The notes beneath the pieces are model-generated. The model saw only the letters and a list, made by a program, of their open reading frames with translations, was not told where the DNA came from and did not search any database. Shown piece after piece: positions 1-8,861 of a stretch of 64,000 nucleotides of DNA (the stretch's first letter is position 1; each line of letters starts with the position of its first letter). Origin of the DNA: Marinobacter sp. HL-58 (GTDB lineage: Bacteria > Pseudomonadota > Gammaproteobacteria > Pseudomonadales > Oleiphilaceae); NCBI RefSeq assembly GCF_001314605.1, contig NZ_LIHP01000001.1, positions 248,001 through 312,000 of the forward strand. Reading direction: 5' to 3'. The translations under genes were made by a program, and so were the position numbers.

Positions 1-1
1 G

Positions 2-862
2 GCCCGCTCGCTGATTCCGGAAAGAACCCTCGATATCGTGCAGGATTCAGGGTATCTGAACGTGGGCATGTACAGGGATTTTCCGCCCTATTCCTATGAG
101 GTGGACGGAGAGCCCAAGGGCGTGGATGCCGACCTGGGTCGTCTTATTGCCGAAGGGCTCGGGGTGGAGTTCCGTCCCTACTGGATTACCCCGGACGAGA
201 GCCTGGGGGATGATCTGCGCAACCATATCTGGAAAGGACATTATCTGGCCAAGACCCGAATCGCGGACATCATGATGCGGGTACCCTACGACAGCACCTT
301 CAAGTATATGCGGGACTCCACCGGGGAGATGATCAACGAACAGGTGGTTTTCTTCGGCCCGTATCAGCAGGAGCGATGGCAGATTGCCTTCGACCGGGAT
401 CGACTGGACGGCGTGGAAACCGTCGCGGTTTTTCAGTACCACCCCATTGGTGTGGAGGTTGACACCCTTCCGGCCACTTACCTCACATCTGCTTTTGGTG
501 GGCGCCTGCGAAATCAGGTCCAGCATTACAGGAACGTTGGTGAGGCGTTCGGGGCGATGGAGCAGGGCGAGATTGCCGGTGTCATGGGCATGCGGGCAGA
601 GATTGAGTACCAACTGGAGGCCCATGCAGACGATGGTTTCACCAAGGCCGGTAACGGCTTCCCGGGGATGTCAAAACAGGTGTGGGATGTGGGCCTGGCA
701 GTTCGCCATACACACAGGGCACTGGGGTACGCGATCGCTGCAATCGTGGATCGCATGGTCAGATCGGGAGAAATGGCAGAGCTCTATGCCAGCCATGGGC
801 TCTCCTACAGCAGGCCGGGATACTACGACGATATTCTCGGCCCGGAGGAGAGTGAGGAATAA
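2..862 (+). CDS. Quinoprotein dehydrogenase-associated substrate-binding protein (MoxJ/XoxJ-like), 5' truncated
   Basis: Periplasmic solute-binding fold of the SBP_bac_3 type. The frame is open to the left edge (reading A-R-S-L-I-P-E before the first possible GTG at 38), so the true start and the signal peptide lie outside the window. Visible parts are the N-terminal strand LNVGMYRDFPPYSY and the hinge region MRVPYDSTFKYM. The gene lies immediately upstream of a PQQ alcohol dehydrogenase on the same strand. This matches the MoxJ/XoxJ-type binding proteins linked to quinoprotein dehydrogenases, whose role is thought to be activation or maturation of the enzyme rather than uptake. Family assignment rests on sequence character plus context; an ordinary amino-acid ABC binding protein is the alternative. 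Confidence 0.75.
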   Translation, partial: ARSLIPERTLDIVQDSGYLNVGMYRDFPPYSYEVDGEPKGVDADLGRLIAEGLGVEFRPYWITPDESLGDDLRNHIWKGHYLAKTRIADIMMRVPYDSTFKYMRDSTGEMINEQVVFFGPYQQERWQIAFDRDRLDGVETVAVFQYHPIGVEVDTLPATYLTSAFGGRLRNQVQHYRNVGEAFGAMEQGEIAGVMGMRAEIEYQLEAHADDGFTKAGNGFPGMSKQVWDVGLAVRHTHRALGYAIAAIVDRMVRSGEMAELYASHGLSYSRPGYYDDILGPEESEE

Positions 863-879
863 ATCATTCATCCGGTTTC

Positions 880-905
880 AGCCCGCCATGCGCGGGCTTT
901 TTTGT
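880..905 (+). terminator. Rho-independent terminator after the binding protein
   Basis: GCCCGC and GCGGGC arms around a short CAT-type loop are followed by a run of T. It separates the binding-protein gene from the dehydrogenase gene, so the latter should have its own promoter in 906-1052. Confidence 0.75.
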
Positions 906-1052
906 GGGGGTCTTACTACCAAGTGATGAGAAAACCTGTTCTGGCGGTTAATTGTTGCGATTGCGGGTGAGGCCAAGAATGTGTGTCAGAGGCGGGAAAA
1001 ATTCCCGGTTCGCAGTACACACTGACAACAAGAGAACTTGGAGAGCGCAACC

Positions 1053-2828
1053 ATGAGATCGAATTCGTTCGGTAAACAGTTTGCCGCCAGTGCGCTGGCG
1101 CTGGCTGTATCCCTGGGGGCCCATGCGGTCACCGATGAAGACATCCTGAACGACCAGGATACTGTTGATGACATCGTAAGCTACGGTATGGGCGTGCAGG
1201 GCCAGCGTTTCAGTCCGATGAAGGCCCTCAACACCGATAACGTCAAGTTTTTGCAGCCCGCGTGGGCGTTCTCCTTTGGTGGCGAAAAACAGCGGGGCCA
1301 GGAGTCCCAGCCGCTGATCAAGGATGGTGTCATGTACGTGACGGCTTCCTATTCCCGCGCTTATGCAGTTGATGCACGCACCGGTGAGGAAATCTGGCAG
1401 TACGATGCCCGCCTTCCGGATGGCATCATGCCCTGCTGTGACGTGGTCAACCGGGGCGGTGCTTTGTACGACGACCTGTTCATCTTCGGTACACTCGACG
1501 CCAAACTGGTGGCCCTGAACAAGGACACCGGCAAAGTGGTGTGGATCAAGAAAGTCGCTGATTACCAGGCCGGTTATTCCATGACAGCCGCCCCGTTGAT
1601 CGTCAAGGGCAAGCTGATCACCGGTGTTTCCGGTGGTGAGTTCGGCATTGTCGGCAAGGTGGAAGCCCGTGACCCGAAAACCGGTGATCTGCTGTGGATG
1701 CGCCCGACCGTGGAAGGCCACATGGGGTATGTCTACAAGGACGGCAAGGAAATCGAGAATGGTATTTCCGGTGGCGAAGCCGGCAAGACCTGGCCGGGAG
1801 ATATGTGGAAGACGGGTGGCGCAGCCACCTGGTTGGGTGGCACTTACGACCCGGATACCGATTCGCTGTTCTTCGGCACCGGTAACCCTGCGCCGTGGAA
1901 CTCTCACCTACGTCCCGGCGACAACCTGTTCTCGTCCTCCCGTGTTGCCATTGATCCGGACGACGGCAGTATCAAGTGGCACTTCCAGACCACTCCCAAT
2001 GACGGCTGGGACTATGATGGCGTTAACGAGCTGATCTCCTTTGATTACGAGGAAAATGGCAAGACCGTCAAGGCGGCGGCCACCGCGGACCGTAACGGCT
2101 TCTTCTACGTGCTCAACCGAGAGAACGGCGAGTTCATCCGCGGCTTCCCGTTTGTGGACAAGATCACCTGGGCCGAGGGCCTGAACGACGATGGCAGCCC
2201 CATCTACAACACCGAAAACGGTCGCCCGGGTAACCCCGCCGATGCCGATGGTGAGAAGGGCGAAACCGTGGTTGCCTTCCCGGCATTCCTCGGTGGCAAG
2301 AACTGGATGCCCATGGCCTACAGCCAGGATACCGGCCTGTTCTATGTACCGTCCAATGAATGGTCCATGGACATCTGGAACGAGCCTGTAAACTACAAGA
2401 AAGGCGCTGCATACCTGGGTGCCGGCTTTACCATCAAGCCCGCAAACGACGAGTTTATTGGTGTTCTGCGTGCCATGGACCCGAAAACCGGTGAAGAAGT
2501 CTGGCGCTACAACAACCCGGCCCCGCTTTGGGGTGGGGTGCTGGCCACAGCAGGCAACCTGGTCTTTACCGGTACGCCGGAAGGTTACCTGAAGGCGTTT
2601 GACGCCAAGACCGGCGAGGAGCTCTACAAGTTCAACACCGGTACCGGGGTAGTAGGTACGCCTGTGACCTGGGAAATGGACGGCGACCAGTATGTGTCCA
2701 TCGCCACTGGCTGGGGCGGTGCCGTGCCCCTGTGGGGTGGCGAAGTGGCCAAGGTGGTGAAGGACTTCAACCAGGGTGGTACAGTCTGGACGTTCAGGCT
2801 GCCGAGCGATCGCGTAGCGAGCAACTGA
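1053..2828 (+). CDS. PQQ-dependent alcohol dehydrogenase with lanthanide-type active site
   Basis: Periplasmic quinoprotein of the methanol/ethanol dehydrogenase family, 591 aa. It oxidises primary alcohols to aldehydes using PQQ and passes electrons to a cytochrome c. It has a Sec signal (about residues 1-25, ending GAHA), eight-bladed propeller repeats of the DPKTGE.VWRY type, and the adjacent Cys128-Cys129 that form the family's unusual vicinal disulfide. The catalytic Asp is D320 in [11 protein letters not shown]. Asp322, two residues on, is the position filled by Ala or Ser in calcium enzymes (MxaF, ExaA, PedE) and by Asp in XoxF and PedH, so a lanthanide cofactor is inferred. The ATG at 1053 follows GGAGAG; an in-frame TTG at 1038 lies upstream of that site. 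No cytochrome c gene follows. The precise alcohol substrate cannot be read from sequence. Confidence 0.92.
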   Translation: MRSNSFGKQFAASALALAVSLGAHAVTDEDILNDQDTVDDIVSYGMGVQGQRFSPMKALNTDNVKFLQPAWAFSFGGEKQRGQESQPLIKDGVMYVTASYSRAYAVDARTGEEIWQYDARLPDGIMPCCDVVNRGGALYDDLFIFGTLDAKLVALNKDTGKVVWIKKVADYQAGYSMTAAPLIVKGKLITGVSGGEFGIVGKVEARDPKTGDLLWMRPTVEGHMGYVYKDGKEIENGISGGEAGKTWPGDMWKTGGAATWLGGTYDPDTDSLFFGTGNPAPWNSHLRPGDNLFSSSRVAIDPDDGSIKWHFQTTPNDGWDYDGVNELISFDYEENGKTVKAAATADRNGFFYVLNRENGEFIRGFPFVDKITWAEGLNDDGSPIYNTENGRPGNPADADGEKGETVVAFPAFLGGKNWMPMAYSQDTGLFYVPSNEWSMDIWNEPVNYKKGAAYLGAGFTIKPANDEFIGVLRAMDPKTGEEVWRYNNPAPLWGGVLATAGNLVFTGTPEGYLKAFDAKTGEELYKFNTGTGVVGTPVTWEMDGDQYVSIATGWGGAVPLWGGEVAKVVKDFNQGGTVWTFRLPSDRVASN

Positions 2829-2854
2829 TCAGAGGGACCGACATCTGTCGTTAG

Positions 2855-2887
2855 AAAAGGGGTTGCCTTCGGGCAGCCCCTTTTTTC
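2855..2887. terminator. Bidirectional rho-independent terminator between convergent units
   Basis: AAAAGGGGTTGCC and GGCAGCCCCTTTT arms (one G-T type mismatch) around a TTCG loop, with a T run on the plus strand and an A run on the left. It serves the dehydrogenase gene and, on the other strand, the ABC operon ending at 2890. Confidence 0.85.
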
Positions 2888-2889
2888 AT

Positions 2890-3675
2890 TCAGGCGGCCT
2901 GGTGCCTTGCCGTTTCGGTGACCGAATCGTTGATATGCTGATACAGCGTCTGGTCGGTCTGGCCGATTGGCAGGTCGTAGGTGATGGTGGCACCAAATGC
3001 CTGGGGGTCGTGGGGGTCGTTGCGAACCTTGTCGAATACCAGCAGCCGGGTGCCGAGGTAGAAACCTTCTTTCAGGTCATGGGTAACCATGAAGATCGTG
3101 GTGCCGGTTTCCTTCCACAGCTTCAGCAGCAGATCGTGCATGTCGCCGCGAATGCCCGGGTCCAGTGCACCGAAAGGCTCATCCAGCAGCAACACCCGCG
3201 GGCGCATGATCAGTGACTGGGCGATGGCCAGCCGTTGCTGCATACCCCCGGAAAGCTCGTGAGGCCATTTGCTGGCGGATGGGGTGAGGCCTACTGAGGC
3301 CAGCATGGCATCCACTTTTTCCAGGGCCTGTCGCCGGGCGGCACCGAACAGCTTTCCAAGCCGCGGCTTCTGCTCCAGTTCCAGCCCCAGCAATACGTTC
3401 TGGCGAACGGTCAGGTGCGGGAACACCGAATAACGCTGGAAGACGATGCCCCGGTTCCTGTCCGGCTCCCCCGGGAAGGGCTCACCCTCCAGCAACAGCT
3501 CGCCGCGGCTCGGGGTCTCCTGGCCCAGCAGCATTTTCAGGAATGTGGACTTGCCACAGCCCGAGGCGCCAACGAGGGTGCAGAACTCACCCTGCCTGAC
3601 GGAGAGGTTGAGGTTTTCCAGCACCACCTGGCCGCTGTAATCCTTCCAGAGATTGTTGACGGTAATAAAGCTCAT
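2890..3675 (-). CDS. ABC transporter ATP-binding protein, guanidine riboswitch-controlled
   Basis: Cytoplasmic ATPase of a TauB/SsuB/NrtD-type importer, 261 aa. Walker A GASGCGKST lies at residues 36-44, the LSGGMQQR signature at 141-148, Walker B VLLLDEP at 161-167, and the H-loop in MVTHDLKEGF. It starts at the ATG at 3675 (MSFITVNNL), sharing TGATG with the permease stop; the open frame runs further upstream but only as nonsense across the permease gene. With the permease it is the last gene downstream of a guanidine-I riboswitch. No binding protein is encoded here. The matching one is probably the gene at 20817-21884 in the guanidine catabolism operon. Substrate assignment to guanidine or a breakdown product is therefore inference from regulation. 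Confidence 0.92.
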   Translation of the reverse strand: MSFITVNNLWKDYSGQVVLENLNLSVRQGEFCTLVGASGCGKSTFLKMLLGQETPSRGELLLEGEPFPGEPDRNRGIVFQRYSVFPHLTVRQNVLLGLELEQKPRLGKLFGAARRQALEKVDAMLASVGLTPSASKWPHELSGGMQQRLAIAQSLIMRPRVLLLDEPFGALDPGIRGDMHDLLLKLWKETGTTIFMVTHDLKEGFYLGTRLLVFDKVRNDPHDPQAFGATITYDLPIGQTDQTLYQHINDSVTETARHQAA

Positions 3676-4490
3676 CAGTGGCCTCCTGCGTTGTACCAGG
3701 GGAACAGCCTGCGATTGATCAGGCGCAGACACTGGTCGATAACAATGGCGAGAATGGTGATCCAGATGACATAGGGCAGGATCACATCCATGGCGAGATA
3801 GCGGCGCACCAGGAAGATGCGGTAGCCAAGGCCCTCGGTGGAGGCAATGGCTTCCGCCGCAATCAGGAACAGCCAGGCCGGGCCCAGGCTCAGGCGCACG
3901 GCGTCGATAAGGCGGGGCAGAACCTGGGGCAGCATCATGCGGGTAATCACCTGCCAGGAGTTGGCGCCCAGAGTCTGGATCTTGATCAGTTGCTCCCCGG
4001 GCAGCTCCCGCACCCGCTGGGCCACATCGCGCATCATGATCGGGGCGGTGCCAATCACGATCAGCATGACTTTGGAGAGCTCTCCCAGGCCGAACACGAT
4101 AAACAGGATTGGCAGTATCGCCAGCGGCGGGATCATGGAAAGCGCCGACACCAGCGGTGCGAGGTTGGCCCTTATCAGGGGCAGGGTGCCATTGAGAATG
4201 CCGATAACCAGTGCCAGGGAAGCGGCAATACCAACCCCGATGCCCAGGCGTTTCAGGCTGGCGGTGGTGTCTTTCCACATCAGGTAGTCGCCGCTGCGCC
4301 GGTCTTCCTGGAACGCCATGCGCTCGACGCCGGCGGTCATCTGTTCCAGGCCGGGCAGCAATTTGTCGTTGGGGTTTTCAGCCAGGCGCTCCTGGGAAGC
4401 CAGGCTGTAGATCAACATGATCAACAGGAAGGGCAGCAAACCAAGCAGGGTGGCCGATACTCGCCCGGGATGGCGGTTGATCACTCTCAT
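3675..4490 (-). CDS. ABC transporter permease, guanidine riboswitch-controlled
   Basis: Inner-membrane permease of the BPD_transp_1 (TauC/SsuC-like) type, 271 aa, with about six membrane segments: one near residues 12-30, then several from about 95 onward, including the cytoplasmic coupling segment around the conserved Ala/Gly loop (GANSWQVITRMMLPQVLPRLIDAVR). The ATG at 4490 (MRVINRHPG) follows AGAGGAG. The open frame extends to 4619, but that part is the riboswitch and not protein. Its TGA overlaps the ATPase start. Together they lack only a binding protein. Control is expected to be induction by guanidine, with a sigma-54-like promoter at 4748-4763. Confidence 0.92.
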   Translation of the reverse strand: MRVINRHPGRVSATLLGLLPFLLIMLIYSLASQERLAENPNDKLLPGLEQMTAGVERMAFQEDRRSGDYLMWKDTTASLKRLGIGVGIAASLALVIGILNGTLPLIRANLAPLVSALSMIPPLAILPILFIVFGLGELSKVMLIVIGTAPIMMRDVAQRVRELPGEQLIKIQTLGANSWQVITRMMLPQVLPRLIDAVRLSLGPAWLFLIAAEAIASTEGLGYRIFLVRRYLAMDVILPYVIWITILAIVIDQCLRLINRRLFPWYNAGGH

Positions 4491-4554
4491 AGGTTGTCTC
4501 CTCTGGTCACACAACACGGCAAGGTCATCGCGGGCAACAGCGTCCCTTGCGATC

Positions 4555-4665
4555 CAGTCTCCCGGGCTTTTGTCCCGCCGTGTAACCTCCCAGAGGTCGG
4601 TAACTCTCGGACCAGCCATCCGGGCTGATCAATAAAGCCTGCCCGGACCGGAACCCTAGTCACCC
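4555..4665 (-). promoter_or_regulatory. Guanidine-I (ykkC) riboswitch upstream of ABC permease
   Basis: Read on the minus strand, the segment has the conserved blocks of the ykkC class in order: CTAGGGTTCCG, GGCTGGTCCGAGAG, then ACACGGCGGGACAAAAGCCC and GGGAG. These blocks form the guanidinium-binding pocket in the known class. The aptamer ends about 65 bases before the permease ATG. I see no T-tract hairpin after it; pairing between the linker and the AGAGGAG ribosome site could provide translational control, which is inference. Confidence 0.93.
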
Positions 4666-4747
4666 ATTGTGTCCGTTGTATCTGCCGCCTGTTCTGCGGT
4701 GTTGCTGTGAACGGATAGGGATTATCAGAAATACCTGTCCGGAATAG

Positions 4748-4763
4748 TGCAGATGGCGTGCCA
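4748..4763 (-). promoter_or_regulatory. Putative sigma-54 promoter for the ABC transporter transcript
   Basis: Minus strand reads TGGCACGCCATCTGCA. This matches the -24/-12 pattern TGGCACG-N4-TTGCA with one change, and the essential GG and GC are spaced by 10 bases. It lies about 85 bases upstream of the riboswitch. A near-identical site is found at the second guanidine locus (27182-27197). Nitrogen control through NtrC is the natural expectation, but no enhancer site was identified. Confidence 0.65.
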
Positions 4764-4854
4764 GATTCGTGAAACCGATAAAACCGGGGTAAATCAAGGT
4801 GCAGGGGCTTCAGTGGGTGCGCCATGGTGGTGCGCAGCCATGAAGGGTGCACCA

Positions 4855-5886
4855 TCATGAATCTCCGTTCTCCAGAAGGGACCCGGCCGCGGCCAGAATT
4901 TCCCGGTGACTCTGCCGTTCCCGACCAGCGCCACCGGCAATGTGACCCCATTCCGACGTCAATGCATCCAGGCTGGCGCCGGGCATGCCCCGTGCGTCTT
5001 CGGCGGCATCTTCCGCGGTGAAGTAAAGGTCTGTCGTGCTGGGCATCAGCCGCGTGGGCATGGCGATTGCCGACAGTGCCCTGGCGTAGTCGCCGCCGAA
5101 AACCGGGTTGTTGCTTATATCGCCCCGTTGCCAGGTTTCCAGGACGGCAAGCAGGTTGTTGGCGTCCTGGTCCAGGTGGTCGTCCTCCCAGAACTGCAGC
5201 AGCGCTTCGATGGAATCAAACCCGGCCTCGCGCCATCGCTCATGGCGGAAAAACGCCTGGGAATAGGCCCAGCCGGCATACACACGGCCAAATGCCCTGA
5301 GCCCCCGCTGCGGAGGTTTCCGGTAGTGGCCGGCTTGATAGTCCCCGTCGCAGGTCAGTGCGGCCTTGACGCCCTCCAGAAACACCCGGTTATGGGGATA
5401 ACAGCGGGCCGTGCAGCAACTGGCCAGTACCGCCCGGACGCGGTCCGGAAACAGACAGCCCCACTGCAATGCCTGCATGCCTCCCATGGACCAGCCCATG
5501 ACCAGCGCGATGCTGGCGCCGCCAAAAACTTCATCCACCAGCCGCTTCTGCAGCGTCACATTGTCGTAAAGGCTGACCGTGGGAAAGCCGGGGCCGGCCT
5601 GCTGGCCCGGGATATTCGAGGGTGATGAGGATTCCCCGGCACCGAGCATGGAGGGGATCACAATGCAGTATCTGTCCGGATTCAGGGGGCTGTCGGTGCC
5701 AACCCAGGGATGGTTGCCGGCCGCTGCACCACCGTAGTACGTGGGAAGCAGTACCAGGTTATCTTTTGGTGCGTTGAGTTCCCCGATCTGATGGTAATGC
5801 AGGCGTGCGGAGGACAGGGTTTCTCCACCGGAAAGGAGCAGGTCTCCAGCTTCAAAATCATCCTTAAGCCATTGCTTTGCTGACAT
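4855..5886 (-). CDS. Alpha/beta hydrolase of the MetX/homoserine acetyltransferase-like family
   Basis: Cytoplasmic alpha/beta-fold enzyme, 343 aa. The nucleophile elbow GWSMGG has Ser133, and the likely triad partners are Asp286 (TTDLYF) and His315 (EWGHIAGG). The spacing is that of the MetX-like group, but many members with this architecture are hydrolases of unknown substrate rather than acyltransferases. The start at 5886 (MSAKQWLKDD) follows GAGAGG; a further in-frame ATG at 5940 lacks a comparable site. It is divergent from the type III glutamine synthetase gene, which suggests a nitrogen-related role, for instance release of ammonia or an amine from an amide. That is inference. Transcription runs toward the guanidine riboswitch at 4665. 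Confidence 0.8.
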   Translation of the reverse strand: MSAKQWLKDDFEAGDLLLSGGETLSSARLHYHQIGELNAPKDNLVLLPTYYGGAAAGNHPWVGTDSPLNPDRYCIVIPSMLGAGESSSPSNIPGQQAGPGFPTVSLYDNVTLQKRLVDEVFGGASIALVMGWSMGGMQALQWGCLFPDRVRAVLASCCTARCYPHNRVFLEGVKAALTCDGDYQAGHYRKPPQRGLRAFGRVYAGWAYSQAFFRHERWREAGFDSIEALLQFWEDDHLDQDANNLLAVLETWQRGDISNNPVFGGDYARALSAIAMPTRLMPSTTDLYFTAEDAAEDARGMPGASLDALTSEWGHIAGGAGRERQSHREILAAAGSLLENGDS

Positions 5887-5954
5887 TTCCGGCCTCTCTC
5901 GATGTATGGTTTCCGGGTGACAAAACCGGCTGTCCTGCATTTATATATACATGC

Positions 5955-5970
5955 TGGCATGTAAGTTGAA
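5955..5970 (+). promoter_or_regulatory. Possible weak sigma-54 site upstream of glnT
   Basis: TGGCATGTAAGTTGAA resembles the -24/-12 pattern but has GA instead of GC at -12, which normally matters. It is listed because glnT homologues are nitrogen regulated and because two better sites exist in this window. Confidence 0.25.
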
Positions 5971-6043
5971 TGAGAAAACCGTTGAAAGAAACGTGCCAGA
6001 ACACACATCGACTACCGGTATCGCCGGGTTAGAGGGGAATACA

Positions 6044-7402
6044 ATGACAGACCTGACCAACAACCAGGCCCTGAAAAAGAAGCTTGCGGATGCGGGCGTC
6101 AAATACGCCATTGCCAGTTATGTGGATATTCACGGCATTGCCAAGGGCAAGTTTGTGCCCGTGGCCCATCTTGGCCAGATGATGGAAGGCTCCGAGCTTT
6201 ATACCGGTGCTGCCCTGGATGGTGTCCCGCAGGATATCTCGGATGATGAAGTAGCTTCCATGCCGGATGCGGACGGCGTGGCTATCTGCCCCTGGAACCG
6301 TCAGCTGGCCTGGTTTCCCGGTAACCTGTACCTGAATGGCAAGCCGTTCGAGGCCTGTTCCCGCAACATCCTCCGGCGCCAGCTAGCGACTGCGGCCGAC
6401 ATGGGATACCGCTTCAACCTGGGCATCGAAACCGAGTTTTTCCTGTTCCGGGAAACCGAAGACGGCGGCTTCGCCCCCCTGAGCGACCGGGATAACCTGG
6501 GCAAGCCCTGCTATGACCCACGCACCCTGATGGACAATCTACCGATCATGGACGAGCTGGTGGATGCGATGAACGAGCTGGGCTGGGATGTCTATTCCTT
6601 CGACCATGAAGACGCCAACGGCCAGTTCGAAACCGACTTCAAATATGCCGACGGCCTGACCATGGCGGACCGCCTGGTGTTCTTCCGCATGATGGCAAAC
6701 GAGATTGCCCGCAAGCACGGCGCCTTTGCCAGCTTCATGCCCAAGCCTTTCGCCGACCGGACCGGTAGCGGTGCCCATTACAATATGTCCCTGGCGGACA
6801 TCAAAACCGGCAAGAACCTGTTCGAGCCCAATGGTGATGACCTGCATGACTGTGGCATCAGCAAGATCGCCTATCACTTCACGGCCGGCGTGCTGAAACA
6901 CGGCGCCGCCATCAGCGCTGTGATCGCCCCCACGGTGAACAGCTACAAGCGCCTGGTGCGCCAGGGCAGCATGTCCGGTTCCACCTGGGCGCCGGTGTTC
7001 ATGTGCTACGGCTCCAACAACCGTACCAACATGATCCGCATTCCCGGCATGGGTGGCCGCATTGAATGCCGCGCGGCAGACATTGCCTGCAATCCCTATC
7101 TGGGCAGCGCCCTGATCCTGGCCGCCGGCCTGGAAGGCATCCGCGAAGGCCTGGACGCCGGCGCCCCGCACCATGAGAACATGTACAACTACAGCGATGC
7201 GGAAATCGCCGAGCAGGGCATTGAGTACCTGCCCCGAAATCTGGGTGAAGCGGTGGAAGCGTTCGAGGCGGATCCGCTGGCCAGAGAGGTGTTTGGTGAG
7301 GCCATGTTCAACAGCTTTGTCGAGTACAAGAAGGGAGAGTGGGAGAGCTACCAGAACCACGTGTCTGAGTGGGAGGTGGAGCGTTATCTGAAGATGTTCT
7401 GA
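6044..7402 (+). CDS. glnT: Type III glutamate-ammonia ligase (GlnT-type glutamine synthetase)
   Basis: Cytoplasmic ATP-dependent ligase, 452 aa, of the glutamine synthetase superfamily. Visible landmarks are the N-terminal beta-grasp (VDIHGIAKGK), the metal-binding GIETEFFLF, the NGQFE motif (EDANGQFETDF), GSGAHYNMSL and the ATP-site region RIPGMGGRIECRAAD. It joins ammonia, or an amine in GmaS-like relatives, to glutamate. The ATG at 6044 has AGAGGGG seven bases upstream; the open frame extends to 5951 without a good start. The neighbouring divergent gene is an alpha/beta hydrolase, and the guanidine transporter lies beyond it, giving a nitrogen-scavenging neighbourhood. It could instead be a gamma-glutamylmethylamide synthetase; sequence alone does not separate them here. 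Confidence 0.88.
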   Translation: MTDLTNNQALKKKLADAGVKYAIASYVDIHGIAKGKFVPVAHLGQMMEGSELYTGAALDGVPQDISDDEVASMPDADGVAICPWNRQLAWFPGNLYLNGKPFEACSRNILRRQLATAADMGYRFNLGIETEFFLFRETEDGGFAPLSDRDNLGKPCYDPRTLMDNLPIMDELVDAMNELGWDVYSFDHEDANGQFETDFKYADGLTMADRLVFFRMMANEIARKHGAFASFMPKPFADRTGSGAHYNMSLADIKTGKNLFEPNGDDLHDCGISKIAYHFTAGVLKHGAAISAVIAPTVNSYKRLVRQGSMSGSTWAPVFMCYGSNNRTNMIRIPGMGGRIECRAADIACNPYLGSALILAAGLEGIREGLDAGAPHHENMYNYSDAEIAEQGIEYLPRNLGEAVEAFEADPLAREVFGEAMFNSFVEYKKGEWESYQNHVSEWEVERYLKMF

Positions 7403-7424
7403 GAATCTGGCTGCGTCGGCATTG

Positions 7425-7475
7425 TCCGATTAATGCAAATGTTATTTACAGAATATCCGGATCTGGCAAAGGATT
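7425..7475 (+). repeat. Copy 1 of an upstream element shared by two chemoreceptor genes
   Basis: This 51-base stretch aligns without gaps to 10769-10819, with 37 identities by hand count. The best-conserved blocks are TTAATGCAAA and ATCCGRATYTGGCA. It ends 82 bases before the chemoreceptor gene at 7557. Function unknown; a shared promoter or regulator site is the simplest reading. Confidence 0.5.
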
Positions 7476-7556
7476 GGAGCATGAGTAACTGACAGAAGGG
7501 GGCGAGGCGTACAACGAATTCATGGCTCGATCACTTACAGTAAAGGAATATTGACT

Positions 7557-8777
7557 ATGGGTTTACGTGTCTCGCACCTGCTTCTTACAAATGCTGTTAT
7601 TACAATTCTGTTGCTGTCCATCCAGTTGCTATTGAATGACAATTTTGCAATCCAGTCCTGGCTTGTTGTATTTATTGGCGTTGTAGTTGCCGTAGCAACA
7701 ACCTTTACTGTTTATCGAAAAGTAACCATAAATCTCGCTAAAACGACTCACTTTGCAAAGCTCATCGCTAGTGGCGATCTTACGGCCACCATTAACAGCG
7801 ATTCAAAAGACGAATTTCACGAGATCAACGCAAGTCTCAATAGTGCGGCAGAAAGATTACGCAGAATTATTCGCAGCATAGATAGGGCAGCCGATACGTT
7901 GGGGGATCTATGTGGAAAAAGTGAAGATACTGCTGAAAAGAGCGCATCAACCATCGAGAATCAGACTAGTCGTGCAGAAAGTCTCGCTGCTGCGATAGAA
8001 GAGATGTCATCGACAATCAGTAATATTTCAGATGAAGTCCAGGCTATTTCAGAGCGTGCGGATAATGCCAGCGAAAATTCAGGCAATGCGCGTGAAGCTC
8101 TTGCCGGTCAGGTTGATGGACTGGACTCGCTAACTGAGTTGGTTATCGCTTTTTCAGCGAAGTTTGATCAGGTCGAGGCAAGAACCAGTGACATCGGTAA
8201 AGTACTAACGGTTATCAATGAGGTTGCCGAACAGACGAATCTGCTTGCGCTCAACGCCGCGATTGAAGCAGCGAGAGCGGGTGCACACGGCCGAGGATTT
8301 TCAGTAGTAGCTGATGAAGTCCGGAATCTGGCAAAACGTACTCAGGAGTCCGCACAGGAAATTGCTGCGATGACCGAAGACCTGACGAAGCAGATCAAGG
8401 TCGCATCGAAGCTGTCCGACAGAGCAGAGGAAAACGCTAAAGACGCCAAAACCAAGGCAGGCATTACTGCAGACTCTATTAATACAGTTTTGCAAGCAAT
8501 CGATAAAATTGCAGAAAAGCTTATCTCTGTCGCCAGTGGTGTCGAGGAACAGACGGCCGTATCTGAGACGATTGCGGAAGATATCGCCCAGCTCTCTTCC
8601 CTCAGCCAGACCTCACTTGAAATAGCTGAAACAAACAGAGAGATTGCAGGAAAAGTAAACAGTCTTTCTGATCAATTGAATGAAGACCTCGACGAGCTGA
8701 ATCTTTCGAGAAAATTAAAACAGGCGAGAGAAGCAACAGAGATTCGCAGGTCCCCGGAACTGGAATTAGTGGGGTGA
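7557..8777 (+). CDS. Methyl-accepting chemotaxis protein without a large sensor domain
   Basis: Inner-membrane chemoreceptor, 406 aa. It has two closely spaced hydrophobic segments (about residues 6-26 and 34-54) with almost no periplasmic loop, then a HAMP-like segment (about 55-108), then a cytoplasmic signalling coiled coil. The CheA/CheW-binding hairpin tip is [20 protein letters not shown]. With so little outside the membrane it may sense membrane or cytoplasmic state. The ATG at 7557 follows AAAGGA. By eye its sequence is clearly richer in A+T and uses more A/T-ending codons than its neighbours, which hints at recent acquisition. Its upstream region shares an element with the Aer-like gene at 10980. 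Confidence 0.9.
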   Translation: MGLRVSHLLLTNAVITILLLSIQLLLNDNFAIQSWLVVFIGVVVAVATTFTVYRKVTINLAKTTHFAKLIASGDLTATINSDSKDEFHEINASLNSAAERLRRIIRSIDRAADTLGDLCGKSEDTAEKSASTIENQTSRAESLAAAIEEMSSTISNISDEVQAISERADNASENSGNAREALAGQVDGLDSLTELVIAFSAKFDQVEARTSDIGKVLTVINEVAEQTNLLALNAAIEAARAGAHGRGFSVVADEVRNLAKRTQESAQEIAAMTEDLTKQIKVASKLSDRAEENAKDAKTKAGITADSINTVLQAIDKIAEKLISVASGVEEQTAVSETIAEDIAQLSSLSQTSLEIAETNREIAGKVNSLSDQLNEDLDELNLSRKLKQAREATEIRRSPELELVG

Positions 8778-8861
8778 TCAGCAGCTTTAGTGTATTGGCT
8801 AACGCCATTAGTCAGGTATTCGCCTGTTTAGAGCAAGTGATGGTGAACATTGCCATCTGTC

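Noticed and set aside
3676-4278. Long N-terminal extension of the ABC ATPase frame (rich in Arg, Pro, His)
   Set aside because: It overlaps the permease gene in another frame and has no homology. The ATPase begins at MSFITVNNLW with TGATG coupling.
4491-4619. N-terminal extension of the permease frame
   Set aside because: This stretch is the guanidine-I riboswitch and leader; the protein begins at MRVINRHPG after a ribosome site.
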